Under the pieces are notes generated by a model. The model had not been told where the DNA came from, searched no databases, and was given only the letters and a program-made list of their open reading frames with translations. A program made the position numbers and the translations under genes. From Nocardioides sp. zg-1308 (lineage in GTDB: Bacteria > Actinomycetota > Actinomycetes > Propionibacteriales > Nocardioidaceae), in NCBI RefSeq assembly GCF_013155375.1, contig NZ_JABJQY010000004.1:372001-436000 (forward strand): a DNA stretch of 64,000 nt, written 5' to 3'. Positions 17,273 to 26,549 of this stretch are shown piece after piece (the stretch's first letter is position 1; the number at the start of each line of letters is the position of its first letter).

Positions 17273-17926
17273 ATGGCTGAGCTGCACTTCTTCACGGGCA
17301 CGATGGACTCCGGCAAGTCGACGCTGGCGCTCCAGACCAACCACAACCACGCGGCCCGCGGGCGCATCGGCCGGATCTTCACCATCCACGACCGGTCCGG
17401 CGCGGCGGTGGTGTCGAGCCGGCTCGGGCTGACGCACGAGGCGCTCGAGGTCGACACCGACTTCGACTTCTGGGCCTACGTCGTCGACTCCTTGACCCGC
17501 GGGGGCCGCATCGACTACCTCATCTGTGACGAGGCCCAGTTCTACTCCGCCGCGCAGATCGACCAGCTCGCCAAGGTCGTCGACGAGCTGCAGATCGACG
17601 TCTTCGCATTCGGGATCCTGACCGACTTCCGGTCACTGCTGTTCCCCGGCAGCGCCCGCCTCGTCGAGCTCGCCGACCGGATGAACGTGCTCCAGGTCGA
17701 GGCGCTGTGCTGGTGCGGCAAGCGGGCCACCCACAACGCCCGCACCGAGAACGGCGCGATGGTCGTCGAGGGCGAGGTGATCGTCGTGGGCGACGTCGAC
17801 CAGGCCGACGAGCCGCCCGCCGACGTGGCGTACGAGGTCCTGTGCCGCCAGCACCACCGCCGCCGGCTCACCGCCGCGCGCGCCAAGGCCGTCAGCCTCG
17901 CTCCCGAGCCGCTCCCCTTCGGCTGA
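17273..17926 (+). CDS. tdk: Thymidine kinase, type II
   Basis: Phosphorylates thymidine to dTMP in nucleotide salvage. P-loop GTMDSGKST at 9-17, DEAQF at 86-90 (catalytic Glu in this region), the lasso FGILTDFRSLLFPGS at 113-127, and a zinc site from C146 and C148 (CWCGKRATHNAR) with a second pair in the CRQHH segment near 194-198. Length 217 is slightly above the usual 190-200 because of an acidic insert. CAAGAT nine bases before the ATG suggests leaderless transcription. The stop codon directly abuts a 27-bp repeat. Confidence 0.96.
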   Translation: MAELHFFTGTMDSGKSTLALQTNHNHAARGRIGRIFTIHDRSGAAVVSSRLGLTHEALEVDTDFDFWAYVVDSLTRGGRIDYLICDEAQFYSAAQIDQLAKVVDELQIDVFAFGILTDFRSLLFPGSARLVELADRMNVLQVEALCWCGKRATHNARTENGAMVVEGEVIVVGDVDQADEPPADVAYEVLCRQHHRRRLTAARAKAVSLAPEPLPFG

Positions 17927-17953
17927 CCTCGGCCGTGAGTCGCTCAGGGACTC
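17927..17953 (+). repeat. 27-bp direct repeat, copy 1
   Basis: Begins at the base after the tdk stop codon. It reads CCTCGGCCGTGAGTCGCTCA and continues GGGACTC. An identical copy lies at 18152-18178. Each holds a small hairpin, GAGTC with GACTC around a 7-nt loop. The two copies bracket a 198-bp block with two larger hairpins, giving the look of a repeat element between convergent genes. Confidence 0.8.
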
Positions 17954-17971
17954 AAGACGGATGGCTGGGCA

Positions 17972-18143
17972 TGTCGGACAGGACGAACCCCACCGCGAGA
18001 CGTCCGCGCCCCGCGTGGCCCATGCCGATCGGCTGACTTCGTCCTGTCCGACAGGCCGCGGCGCGTCGGACGACCAGAAGCCCGCAGTCGACGTCGTACG
18101 CCGCGGGGCGGGGCGCGGATGCGCCAGGTTGTGGTCGTCCGAC
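17972..18143. repeat. Two tandem long hairpins (BIME-like intergenic element)
   Basis: Unit 1: TGTCGGACAGGACGAA (17972-17987) is perfectly complementary to 18038-18053, a 16-bp stem with 50 nt between. Unit 2: GTCGGACGACCA (18065-18076) is perfectly complementary to 18132-18143, a 12-bp stem with 55 nt between. All four arms contain GTCGGAC, alternating in direction, and the two units are 82 and 79 bp long. No coding sequence is convincing here. Possible roles are bidirectional termination or a non-autonomous repeat. Confidence 0.75.
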
Positions 18144-18151
18144 ACGCCCGG

Positions 18152-18178
18152 CCTCGGCCGTGAGTCGCTCAGGGACTC
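18152..18178 (+). repeat. 27-bp direct repeat, copy 2
   Basis: Identical over 27 bases to 17927-17953 and in the same direction. It lies 18 bp beyond the stop codon of the convergent phosphodiesterase-type gene. The element therefore fills the whole gap between the two stop codons. Confidence 0.8.
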
Positions 18179-18196
18179 CAGGTGGAGTGGCGGGGG

Positions 18197-19336
18197 TCAG
18201 CCGACGCGGATCGGGATCAGCATCTCGGCCGAGGTGAGCGATCCGTGCAGCCCGACGAGCGTGTCCTCGTAGGCGAAGTCGACCGACGAGACGATCGCCG
18301 TGTCGTCGTGGCAGGCGACCATCACGTCGCCGAGGCGGGGCAGCACGCCGTGCTGGACGTCCCCGAACCAGCCGCGGCCGATGGCGTCCTCGCGGGTGAC
18401 GACGGTGGCCCGCTCCCCCAGCACCTCGCGCCAGGTGGCGACGACGTCGTCGACCGCTCCCGCCGCGCAGTAGAGGTGGCGGAACCGGGCCTCGCCGCCC
18501 AGCAGCGCGACGCCGTCGCGCATGCCGTGGACCTCGTCGACGTCGACCCGGGCCTCGCGCGGGCTGTCGACCATGCCGTGGTCGGCCACGACCAGCATCC
18601 GCGTCGAGGCGGGCAGGGCCTCGCGCAGCTGCTCGGCCTGGGCGTCGACCATCGCGAGCTGCTGGAGCCACTGGGTGGAGGCGACGCCGAACTTGTGCCC
18701 GGTCCAGTCGAGGTCGGAGTCGTAGACGTAGGTGAGCGACGGCTGGTGCGCGGAGGCGCTCACGGTCGCCGCGATCCGCTCGCCGACGCGGTCCGCACCG
18801 ACGTACGTCACCCCGCGCTGCGAGGCGACGGTCAGCCCGGACCCGTCGAACTCACGCTTGTTGACCGAGGTCACGTGGACGCCGGCGTGCGCCAGCCGGC
18901 CGAACGCCGTCGGGTGCGGCTGCCAGTCCACCGGGTCGACGGACTTGTCCCACCAGAGGTGGTTGAGCAGCCGGTCGGTGCCGGGGATGCGCGCCGTGAA
19001 GCCCACGAGCCCGTGTGCGCCCGGCACGAGGCCGGTGCCGAGCGACGTCAGCGACGTGGCGGTCGTGGACGGCACGCCGGCGGTGCCGGTCGCCCCGTCA
19101 CCGGCGAGCGAGGCGAGGTAGGGCGCGGAGTGGGCGTAGCGGGTGAGGAGCTCGGCGCCCATCCCGTCGACGAGGAAGAGGACGTACGACGGCGCCGGGG
19201 GCAGCTCGAGGCCCACCGGGTGCCCGTCGAGGTCCACGCCGAGCGCGCGACCGATCGAGGGGACGACGTCGGCCAGCGAGCGGTCGCCGTACGCGGGTGG
19301 CGTGAACGCCGGACCCCCGCCGAGGTGGTCCGTCAC
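18197..19336 (-). CDS. Alkaline phosphatase superfamily / nucleotide pyrophosphatase-type protein
   Basis: A 379-residue member of the type I phosphodiesterase/nucleotide pyrophosphatase family. The metal and nucleophile motifs are visible: FLVDGMGAELL (first Asp), GVPSTTATSLTSLGTG (nucleophile Thr), YDSDLDWTGHKFG and VVADHGMVD (metal-binding Asp/His). No signal peptide, so it is probably cytoplasmic. The physiological substrate is unknown. The GTG start is in a GTGA overlap with the DUF5998 stop codon, which points to joint function or at least joint expression. Confidence 0.88.
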   Translation of the reverse strand: MTDHLGGGPAFTPPAYGDRSLADVVPSIGRALGVDLDGHPVGLELPPAPSYVLFLVDGMGAELLTRYAHSAPYLASLAGDGATGTAGVPSTTATSLTSLGTGLVPGAHGLVGFTARIPGTDRLLNHLWWDKSVDPVDWQPHPTAFGRLAHAGVHVTSVNKREFDGSGLTVASQRGVTYVGADRVGERIAATVSASAHQPSLTYVYDSDLDWTGHKFGVASTQWLQQLAMVDAQAEQLREALPASTRMLVVADHGMVDSPREARVDVDEVHGMRDGVALLGGEARFRHLYCAAGAVDDVVATWREVLGERATVVTREDAIGRGWFGDVQHGVLPRLGDVMVACHDDTAIVSSVDFAYEDTLVGLHGSLTSAEMLIPIRVG

Positions 19337-19914
19337 CCTCGGGTGCGCGCCGAGAGCGCGTCGGAGAAGGCCAGCAGGCCGGCGACGGCGTCCGTGCCCT
19401 CGGCCGCCGCGGAGACGCGGAGCGTGTAGTCGTCGCCGGCCAGCGTGCCGGTGTAGCCGTGGTCGGCGTCGCACTCGGGGTCGGAGCAGGCGGCGGGCTC
19501 GAGGTCGAGGCGGCCCACCCCACCCCAGCCGATCGTCAGCACGGCCTCGGCCGGCGGGGCGACGCCCGCGGTCGGGTTCGCCACCATGCGGGTGACCACG
19601 ACCGTGCGGATCGAGGTCAGCGTCACCGCCTCGGTGGTCGTGGACGTGTAGGGCTCGGGCAGCAGGTCGTCGCCGGGGTGCTCGTCGGTGTGGGCGATCA
19701 CCAGCCGCGTGGGCGTGAGCAGCAGCGCCGTCAGGTGGCGGCGTACCTCCTCGTGGTCGAACGTCGTCTCGTGGTGCACGAAGTAGGAGACGACCTCCTC
19801 ACCCCCGGCCGCGGAGAAGACGCCGTCGGCGACGACCTCGGGGTAGTAGCCGGTGCGTTGGATCGCCTGGCGGAGGTCGTGGGAGACGTCCGCGTCACGG
19901 GTGGAGCGGGGCAT
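19333..19914 (-). CDS. DUF5998 family protein
   Basis: A 193-residue soluble protein of an actinobacterial family without known role. It contains a conserved opening (DLRQAIQRTGYYPEVVADGV), HHETTFDHEEVRRHLTALLL and the acidic, cysteine-containing ACSDPECDADHGYTG near 145-160, which could be a metal site. The start ATG is preceded by CAGACT six bases upstream. It is translationally coupled to the following phosphodiesterase-type gene. Confidence 0.82.
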   Translation of the reverse strand: MPRSTRDADVSHDLRQAIQRTGYYPEVVADGVFSAAGGEEVVSYFVHHETTFDHEEVRRHLTALLLTPTRLVIAHTDEHPGDDLLPEPYTSTTTEAVTLTSIRTVVVTRMVANPTAGVAPPAEAVLTIGWGGVGRLDLEPAACSDPECDADHGYTGTLAGDDYTLRVSAAAEGTDAVAGLLAFSDALSARTRG

Positions 19915-19940
19915 GGTCGCAGTCTGTCACGCAACCGGGC

Positions 19941-22655
19941 TCAGTCGGGGAGAGTGTCCCCCGGCATCGTGCTGAGGCGCCGCACGAACCAGTCGGAGCG
20001 CGGGTCCTTCACCGGCTCCACCCGCACGTTGGCGCCGAGCACCGTCGCCCCCTCGGCGCCGGCCAGGACGAGCGGCAGCTGGAGGGCGCGCACCTGCGGC
20101 AGGTCGTGCTGGAGCTGCGCGACCTGGCGCACCAGCCGCTCGATCTCGGCCACGTCGACGATCTCGCTGCCGCGGTAGCCGAACAGCAGCGGCGAGGCCT
20201 TGATCTCGCGCACCATGTCCTGTGCGTCGTGGTCGGCCAGCGGCGGGATCCGGAACGACTTGTCGCCGAGCAGCTCGGTCAGCGGGCCGCTGATCCCGAA
20301 CGACAGCACCGGGCCGAACAGCGGGTCCTCCATCGTCGCGATGGTGACCGGCACCCCCGGCGGCGCGTTGCGCTGCACCACGAAGCCGGCCCGCTCGGGG
20401 TCGGTGATGAGGTCGTTGAGCGAGCGCCAGGCGACGGCCATCTCGTCGGCGCTGTCGATGTTGCGCCACACGTGGGCCAGGTCGGGGCGGTCGCGCAGGT
20501 GGTCGGCCGTGGCCTTGAGGACCACGTCCCAGCCGAGCGTCTCCCCCGCCGTGGTCGCCTCGTCGAGCGTCTCGACCGCGTAGGTGTCCCAGAGGTCGAT
20601 GCCGTAGGCGCGCAGCAGCCGGTGCTGCTCGTGGAAGTCGAGGTCGCGGCCCTCGGGGTGGTTCATCAGCACCTCGTTGACCAGGTGCCGGGCCGCGTCG
20701 AGGTCGTTGGCGCTCGGCTCGACCGGCGGGGCCTGCGGCACGCGCAGCCACACGGCGTACTCGACGACGCGGGCGAGGGCACGCACGGCGGCCTCGACGG
20801 CGGGGTACGACGGCACGGACCCGCGGCCGGCGCTGGAGCCGGCCACGTCGGGCACCCGCAGCAGCTCGGGCACGCCCTCGGTGCCGAGGAACGTCGACAC
20901 GATCGGCTTGTCGGACTGCTCGCCGACGGCGGCGAGGACGTTGGCGACGTCCTCGCGGGCGCCCGCGACGTTGAGCGGCGGGATGAAGATCGCCGCGACC
21001 GCGTCGACCTCCGGGTCGTCGATCGCCGCGTCGAGGGCGTCCTCGAAGTCCTCCGCGGTGGCGTCGGCGCCCAGCGCCTCCTGCCGGTTGACGACGAGGC
21101 CGACGGAGTTGGCGGCGTCGGCGGCCAGCAGCCCGAGCGCGTCGGAGTTGCCGACGATGGCGACCCGGCGACCGCGCGGCAGCGGCTGGTGGGCCAGCAG
21201 CTGGGCGACGTCGAACATCTCCTCCAGCGACTCGACCTGGATGATCCCGGCCTGCCGGAACATGGCGTCGACCGCCTCGGGAGGCGCGCCGATCTTGCGG
21301 ACCGCGTGGCCCATCGGCACGCCCTGCGAGCTGCGGCCCGACCGTACGGCGACGATCGGCTTGCGGCGGCTGACGCGGCGGGCGATGCGGGAGAACTTGC
21401 GCGGGTTGCCAATTGACTCGAGGTAGAGCAGCACGACCTCGGTGGCGTCGTCCTCCTCCCAGTACTGCAGGAGGTCGTTGCCGGAGACGTCGGCGCGGTT
21501 GCCGGCGCTGACGAAGGTGGTGAGGCCGAGGCCGCGGTTCTGGACCTTCTCCAGGATGGCCGAGCCGAGCGCGCCGGACTGGCAGAAGAACCCGGCGCGG
21601 CCGCGGGGCGGCATCACCGAGGACAGCGAGGCGTTGAGGGAGACGTCGGGGTCGGTGTTGATGATGCCGAGCGCGTTGGGCCCGATCAGCCGGAGTCCGT
21701 AGGAGCGGGAGAGCCCGACCAGGCGCCGCTGCCGCATCCGGCCCTCCTCGCCGGTCTCGGCGAAGCCGGAGGAGATGACGACGAGGCCGTGGACCCCCTT
21801 CGCGGCGCAGTCGAGCACGACGTCCTGCACGGACTCGGCGGGGACGGCCACGATCGCCACGTCGACCTCGCCGGGGATCTCCCCCACCGTCTTCCACGCG
21901 GGCATGCCCGCCACCGAGTCAGCGCTCGGGTTGACGACGTGGATCCGGCCGGAGAAGTTGCCGAGGACGAGGTGGCGCACCAGCGCCCGCCCGATGGTGT
22001 CCTGGCGCCGGCTGGCGCCGATGATGGCGACCGACTTCGGGGAGAAGAAGCGCTCGATCGAGGCGTACTCGGCGCGGTGCTCGCGCTGCTCCATCACGCC
22101 GATCGCGGTGTCGGTCGGGTCGATCCGGAACACCAGCTCCATCACGCCGTCCTCGAAGGCGCTCTTCACCTGGTAGCCGGCGTCCTTGAAGGTGTGGATC
22201 ATCGCCTGGTTGTCGGGCAGCACCTCCGCGACGAACTCCTCGATCCCACGCTCGCGGCCCGCCTGGGCGAGGTGCTCGAGGAGGAGCTGGCCGATCCCGC
22301 GGCCCTGGTGCCGGTCCTCGACGAGGAACGCGACCTCGGCGTAGCCCGGGCGGATGGTGTCGTAGCGACCGACGGCGATCATCTGGCCGGCGACGGTCAG
22401 GATCATCGCCACCCGGTCGCGGTGGTCGACCTTGGTGAACCGGTCGAGGTCGCGCTCGGAGAGCTCGGGCATGGGCGAGAAGAAGCGGTAGTACTTCGAC
22501 TGGTCGGAGACCCGGCTGTAGAACTCGACCAGCAGCGCGCGGTCCTCCGGCTGCATGGGCCGGATGTGCGCGGTGCGGCCGTCGCGCAGCAGGACGTCCG
22601 CCTCCCAGTGGCGCGGCGCCGGCGGCACTGTGCGCAGTTCCTCCGTCTCGGTCAC
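19941..22655 (-). CDS. GNAT acetyltransferase fused to ADP-forming acyl-CoA ligase domains
   Basis: A 904-residue fusion. Residues about 25-180 are a GNAT domain with acetyl-CoA loop [11 protein letters not shown] (115-125). Then come a CoA-binding domain (about 205-335, [13 protein letters not shown]), a ligase-CoA domain (about 350-500) and an ATP-grasp domain (about 690-890). Relatives are protein lysine acetyltransferases (Pat/PatZ), where GNAT is C-terminal; here it is N-terminal. H450 in [11 protein letters not shown] lies where ADP-forming synthetases carry the phospho-histidine, so ligase activity may be retained. Start GTG has TAGATT six bases upstream. It may control acyl-CoA synthetases by acetylation. 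Confidence 0.88.
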   Translation of the reverse strand: MTETEELRTVPPAPRHWEADVLLRDGRTAHIRPMQPEDRALLVEFYSRVSDQSKYYRFFSPMPELSERDLDRFTKVDHRDRVAMILTVAGQMIAVGRYDTIRPGYAEVAFLVEDRHQGRGIGQLLLEHLAQAGRERGIEEFVAEVLPDNQAMIHTFKDAGYQVKSAFEDGVMELVFRIDPTDTAIGVMEQREHRAEYASIERFFSPKSVAIIGASRRQDTIGRALVRHLVLGNFSGRIHVVNPSADSVAGMPAWKTVGEIPGEVDVAIVAVPAESVQDVVLDCAAKGVHGLVVISSGFAETGEEGRMRQRRLVGLSRSYGLRLIGPNALGIINTDPDVSLNASLSSVMPPRGRAGFFCQSGALGSAILEKVQNRGLGLTTFVSAGNRADVSGNDLLQYWEEDDATEVVLLYLESIGNPRKFSRIARRVSRRKPIVAVRSGRSSQGVPMGHAVRKIGAPPEAVDAMFRQAGIIQVESLEEMFDVAQLLAHQPLPRGRRVAIVGNSDALGLLAADAANSVGLVVNRQEALGADATAEDFEDALDAAIDDPEVDAVAAIFIPPLNVAGAREDVANVLAAVGEQSDKPIVSTFLGTEGVPELLRVPDVAGSSAGRGSVPSYPAVEAAVRALARVVEYAVWLRVPQAPPVEPSANDLDAARHLVNEVLMNHPEGRDLDFHEQHRLLRAYGIDLWDTYAVETLDEATTAGETLGWDVVLKATADHLRDRPDLAHVWRNIDSADEMAVAWRSLNDLITDPERAGFVVQRNAPPGVPVTIATMEDPLFGPVLSFGISGPLTELLGDKSFRIPPLADHDAQDMVREIKASPLLFGYRGSEIVDVAEIERLVRQVAQLQHDLPQVRALQLPLVLAGAEGATVLGANVRVEPVKDPRSDWFVRRLSTMPGDTLPD

Positions 22656-22691
22656 CCCGTCAATCTATCCGAGCGACGCCGGATCCATCAC

Positions 22692-22761
22692 GGGTCGAGC
22701 AGCGGACGCCTCATCGCTGGTCGAGTAGCCGAGCGAGGAACGAGCGAGGCGTATCGAGACC
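22692..22761 (+). repeat. Palindromic repeat copy upstream of GIY-YIG gene
   Basis: The core TGGTCGAGTAGCCGAGCGAG (from 22718) continues to CGAGCGAGGCGTATCGAGACC at 22761. A degenerate half copy, GGTCGAGCAGCGGACG, lies just before it at 22693. Ends GGTC and GACC are inverted. The same sequence returns in reverse 7 bp after the nuclease gene. Sequences of this kind are dispersed in intergenic regions of Nocardioides genomes, from memory. Confidence 0.7.
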
Positions 22762-22820
22762 CGTCCACAGATCCCGCCCACCCCCTGTCACCGACCACCC
22801 CGGACGACGACCCTCGAACG

Positions 22821-23129
22821 ATGACCGCCTACGTCTACATGCTGAGGTGCGCCGACGGCTCCTTCTACGTCGGCAGCACCCGGGACCTCTTCACCCGCCT
22901 GTTCCAGCACGAGAGCGGCGTGGGCGCGGCCTACACGCGTGGACGGAGGCCCGTCGAGCTGGTGTGGCACGAGGAGCACGAGAACGTCGCCCTGGCCTTC
23001 GCCCGCGAGAAGCAGGTGCAGGGCTGGAGCCGCGCGAAGAGGCTGGCGCTCATCGCCGGCGACTACGAAGGACTGCCGCCCCTGGCGAGGAAGGACTTCT
23101 CGCGCCGGCAGAAGAGGGCCGACGGCTGA
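22821..23129 (+). CDS. GIY-YIG nuclease family protein
   Basis: A free-standing 102-residue GIY-YIG domain (COG2827/UPF0213 type). The signature is YVYMLRC (4-10) and FYVGST (15-20), followed by R21 and R26, H30, Y38 and the metal-binding E63 in [14 protein letters not shown]. It is therefore catalytically complete: these enzymes make single-metal DNA cuts. The DNA target is unknown. The gene sits between inverted repeats that are absent elsewhere in this window. The start ATG has GACCCT six bases upstream. It may be a stand-alone repair nuclease or the enzyme of a small repeat-linked element. Confidence 0.9.
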   Translation: MTAYVYMLRCADGSFYVGSTRDLFTRLFQHESGVGAAYTRGRRPVELVWHEEHENVALAFAREKQVQGWSRAKRLALIAGDYEGLPPLARKDFSRRQKRADG

Positions 23130-23135
23130 GGGCCG

Positions 23136-23221
23136 GGTCTCGATACGCCCGCTCGCTGGCGCTCGCGACCTACTCGACCATCGAGAGGACGCCTCTTCTC
23201 GAGCGAGGCGTGTCGAGACGC
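23136..23221. repeat. Palindromic repeat copies downstream of GIY-YIG gene
   Basis: GGTCTCGATACGCCCGCTCG begins at 23136 and the copy ends CTACTCGACCA at 23180; it is the reverse orientation of the upstream copy. A partial copy in the other direction, CGAGCGAGGCGTGTCGAGAC, lies at 23200-23219, so the two halves can form a hairpin of about 85 nt. It begins 7 bp after the nuclease stop codon. The rest of the gap to the topoisomerase gene (23222-23299) holds only its probable -10 element. Confidence 0.72.
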
Positions 23222-23299
23222 GATCGCCGGCGGAAGAGGTCGCCCCGCCCCGGCGAGCCCCCAGCCGGACTCGGCGGGCCAGCGGGGACAATGGCCCGC

Positions 23300-25819
23300 A
23301 TGGCACGACGTACGACGAAACAGCCCCTCCCGGACGACTTCGAGGAGCACATCCTCGACACCGACATCCGTGACGAGATGCAGTCGTCGTTCCTGGAGTA
23401 CGCCTACTCGGTCATCTACTCCCGCGCCCTGCCCGACGCGCGCGACGGCCTCAAGCCGGTGCAGCGCCGCATCCTCTACACGATGGACGACATGTCGCTG
23501 CGGCCCGACCGCGGCCACGTGAAGAGCGCCCGCGTCGTCGGCGAGGTGATGGGCCGCCTGCACCCGCACGGCGACGGCGCGATCTACGACGCCCTGGTCC
23601 GGATGGCGCAGCCCTGGTCGATGCGCCTGCCGACCGTCGACGGGCACGGCAACTTCGGCTCGCCGGACGACCCGCCCGCCGCGATGCGCTACACCGAGTG
23701 CCGGATGGCGCCCGCCGCGGTCGCCATGACGGCCTCGATCCACGAGGACACGGTCGACTTCAAGCCCAACTACGACTCGCGCGAGACCGAGCCGGTCGTG
23801 CTCCCTGCCGCCATCCCGCACCTGCTCGTCAACGGCGCCGCCGGCATCGCGGTCGGGATGGCGACCAACATCGCCCCCCACAACCTCGTCGAGGTCGTGC
23901 AGGCCCTCAAGCACCTCGTCACGCACCCAAAGGCCACGCTCGACGACCTCATGCGCTACATCCCGGGCCCCGACCTGCCCACCGGCGGCAAGATCGTCGG
24001 CCTCGACGGCGTCCGCGACGCGTACGACACCGGCCGCGGCACGTTCCGGATGCGGGCCACGGCGCGGATCGAGTCCGTGACCCCCCGGCGCAAGGGCATC
24101 GTCGTCACCGAGCTGCCCTACGGCGTCGGCGAGGAGCGTGTCGTCGAGCAGATCAAGAAGCTGGTCCTCGCCAAGAAGCTGCAGGGCATCGCCGACGTCA
24201 AGCAGCTGGGCGACCGCCACCAGGGCCTGCGCCTGGTCATCGAGATCAAGAACGGCTTCGTCCCCGAGGCCATCCTCGAGCAGCTCTACCGCCAGACCGC
24301 GCTCGAGGACTCCTTCGGCATCAATGCGGTCGCGCTGGTCGACGGCCAGCCGCGCACGCTGGGCCTCAAGGAGATGCTCGAGGTCTTCCTCGCCCATCGC
24401 TTCGACGTCGTCCGCCGCCGCTCCTCGTTCCGCCGCGCACGGGCCGCCGACCGGCTGCACCTCGTCGACGGCCTCCTCATCGCGATCCTCGACATCGACG
24501 AGGTCATCCAGGTGATCCGCAGCTCGGACAACGCCGCCGCTGCCAAGGAGCGGCTGATCTCCGTCTTCGAGCTGTCGGAGGCGCAGGCCGACTACATCCT
24601 CGACATGCCGCTGCGCCGGCTGACCAAGTTCTCCCGGATCGAGCTGGAGAAGGAGAAGTCCGAGCTCGAGCGCACCATCGAGTACCTCGACGCGATCCTC
24701 GCCGACGAGAAGCTGCTCCGGAAGGTCGTCTCCGACGAGCTGACTGACGTCGCCAAGGAGCACGGCACGCCGCGGCGCACCGTCCTGCTCGCCTCGGCCG
24801 GCACCACCGTCACGGCCGCGTCCGCCACGCCGCTCGAGGTCGCCGACGACCCGTGCTTCGCGCTGCTGTCGTCGAGTGGCCTCCTGGCCCGTACGACGTC
24901 CGCCACCGCCCCCGGGCACGGCGAGGGTCGAGCCAACCACGACGTGGTGACGAGCGCGGTCCGCACGACCGCGCGGGGCGAGGTCGGCGTGGTGACCAGC
25001 CGCGGTCGGCTGCTCAAGGTGGGCGTCCTCGACATGCCCGAGCTGCCGGACTCCGCCAACGACCCCAACCTCCAGGGCGGCCTCCCGCTCACCGAGATCC
25101 TCCCCCTCGACACCGGCGAGCGCGCCCTCGCCCTCACCTCGCTGCCCACCGACGGCCCCGGCCTCGCGCTCGGCACCCGCGACGGTGTCGTCAAGCGGGT
25201 CAACCCCGAGGTCCTGGGGCGCGACGAGTGGGAGGTGATCGGCCTCAAGGACGGCGACGAGGTCGTCGGTGCGGTGCAGCTCGTGACCGGGGAGGAGGAG
25301 CTGTGCTTCATCTCCTCCGACGCCCAGCTGCTCCACTTCCCCGCCGCCGGCGTCCGCCCGCAGGGCCGCTCCGGCGGCGGCATGGCCGGCATCAAGCTCG
25401 GCGCCGGCCAGCACGTCGCGTTCTTCGGGGCGTTCGACCCCTCGGACGCCGTCGTGGTGACCGCCTCGGGGTCCTCGACCGCGCTCCCCGGCACCGAGGC
25501 CGGCGCGGTCAAGGTGACGCCGTTCAGCGAGTACCCCGGCAAGGGACGCGCCACCGGGGGCGTCCGCAGCCACCGCTTCCTCAAGGGCGAGGACGTCCTG
25601 GTCGCGGCGTGGGCCGGACCGGGCCCCGCCCGGGCAGCTGCCGCCAGCGGCGCGCCCGTCGACCTGCCCGAGGCCAACGGCAGGCGGGACGGGTCCGGCG
25701 TGCCGGCCCCTCAGCCGATCGCCGCCGTCGCCTCGCCCGTCGCGGCGCAGGTCGCGTCCCAGCTCGGCCCCGCCGGTGCCGCGCCGTCCGACCCGGCGCC
25801 CGCCCCTGTGGAAGGCTGA
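23300..25819 (+). CDS. Type IIA topoisomerase subunit A (second GyrA/ParC type)
   Basis: The DNA-breaking subunit of a gyrase/topoisomerase IV-like enzyme, 839 residues. Catalytic Tyr131 is in AMRYTECRM, with the winged-helix QRR motif at 55-57 and coiled-coil tower at about 370-500. The C-terminal region (from about 530) is a beta-pinwheel, but a proper GyrA box is missing (only QGRSGGGM), so relaxation/decatenation is more likely than supercoiling. The matching B subunit lies 6.3 kb away on the other strand. ATG at 23300 (GACAAT seven bases before) is preferred to ATG at 23291. At the quinolone site, Gly93 replaces the usual Ser/Ala. Confidence 0.9.
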   Translation: MARRTTKQPLPDDFEEHILDTDIRDEMQSSFLEYAYSVIYSRALPDARDGLKPVQRRILYTMDDMSLRPDRGHVKSARVVGEVMGRLHPHGDGAIYDALVRMAQPWSMRLPTVDGHGNFGSPDDPPAAMRYTECRMAPAAVAMTASIHEDTVDFKPNYDSRETEPVVLPAAIPHLLVNGAAGIAVGMATNIAPHNLVEVVQALKHLVTHPKATLDDLMRYIPGPDLPTGGKIVGLDGVRDAYDTGRGTFRMRATARIESVTPRRKGIVVTELPYGVGEERVVEQIKKLVLAKKLQGIADVKQLGDRHQGLRLVIEIKNGFVPEAILEQLYRQTALEDSFGINAVALVDGQPRTLGLKEMLEVFLAHRFDVVRRRSSFRRARAADRLHLVDGLLIAILDIDEVIQVIRSSDNAAAAKERLISVFELSEAQADYILDMPLRRLTKFSRIELEKEKSELERTIEYLDAILADEKLLRKVVSDELTDVAKEHGTPRRTVLLASAGTTVTAASATPLEVADDPCFALLSSSGLLARTTSATAPGHGEGRANHDVVTSAVRTTARGEVGVVTSRGRLLKVGVLDMPELPDSANDPNLQGGLPLTEILPLDTGERALALTSLPTDGPGLALGTRDGVVKRVNPEVLGRDEWEVIGLKDGDEVVGAVQLVTGEEELCFISSDAQLLHFPAAGVRPQGRSGGGMAGIKLGAGQHVAFFGAFDPSDAVVVTASGSSTALPGTEAGAVKVTPFSEYPGKGRATGGVRSHRFLKGEDVLVAAWAGPGPARAAAASGAPVDLPEANGRRDGSGVPAPQPIAAVASPVAAQVASQLGPAGAAPSDPAPAPVEG

Positions 25820-25823
25820 GCCC

Positions 25824-26549
25824 ATGCTCGCTTGTGCCCGGACCACCGGACGTCTCGCCACCGCTCTCGCCGGGGTGCTGCTGGCCGTGCCCACGCTCGC
25901 CGCCTGCTCGGGCGACGACGGCGGCGGCGAGGAGGCGGAGAGCCAGACGCCCGAGGAGATCCTGGCCGAGGCCTCCACCCGGCTGACCGAGACGAGCGGC
26001 GTCGACCTGACCCTCTCGACGCCCTCGCTGCCCGACGGCGTCTCCGGCATCACCCGGGCGGCCGGCACCCTGACCCAGGCACCGGCCTTCGACGGGTCCA
26101 TCACCGTCGTCTTCGCCGGCCAGACCGTCGACGTGCCGGTCATCGCCGTCGACGACACCGTCTACGCCCAGCTGCCCTTCACCCCGGGCTGGAACGAGGT
26201 CGACCCCAAGGAGTACGGCGCCCCCGACCCGTCCGGCCTCATCGGCCAGGACGGGTTCGCCGGCCTGCTCGGGCTCACCGACTCGCCGAAGGCCGGCGAG
26301 AGCGTGCGCGGCGGCTCCAACAACTCCGAGGTCCTCACCACCTACTCCGGCACCGTGCCCGGCGACGCCATGGACGCGGTCATCCCCTCGTCCTCCGGCG
26401 ACACCTTCGACGTCGAGTGGCAGGTCACCGACGAGGGTGAGCTGCGCAAGGCGACGCTCACCGGCGTCTTCTACCCCCGCACCGACCCGATGACCTACAC
26501 GGTCGACTTCGCCGACTACGGCACGGAGAAGGACATCACCGCACCGTGA
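25824..26549 (+). CDS. lprG: LprG/LppX family lipoprotein
   Basis: A 241-residue exported lipoprotein. The signal peptide ends with lipobox LAAC, so C28 should be lipidated. The mature part, after an acidic linker, fits the LppX_LprAFG fold (half-barrel with a lipid cavity): EEILAEASTRLTETSGVDLTL, then DDTVYAQLPFTPGW and YTVDFADYG. In M. tuberculosis LprG loads triacylglycerides and lipoglycans for transport and is co-transcribed with the MFS exporter P55. Here too an MFS gene follows with a GTGA overlap. It starts four bases after the topoisomerase stop codon. Confidence 0.9.
   Translation: MLACARTTGRLATALAGVLLAVPTLAACSGDDGGGEEAESQTPEEILAEASTRLTETSGVDLTLSTPSLPDGVSGITRAAGTLTQAPAFDGSITVVFAGQTVDVPVIAVDDTVYAQLPFTPGWNEVDPKEYGAPDPSGLIGQDGFAGLLGLTDSPKAGESVRGGSNNSEVLTTYSGTVPGDAMDAVIPSSSGDTFDVEWQVTDEGELRKATLTGVFYPRTDPMTYTVDFADYGTEKDITAP

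Noticed and set aside
17927..18178. CRISPR array
   Set aside because: Only two copies of the direct repeat occur, 198 bp apart, with hairpins in between and no cas genes.
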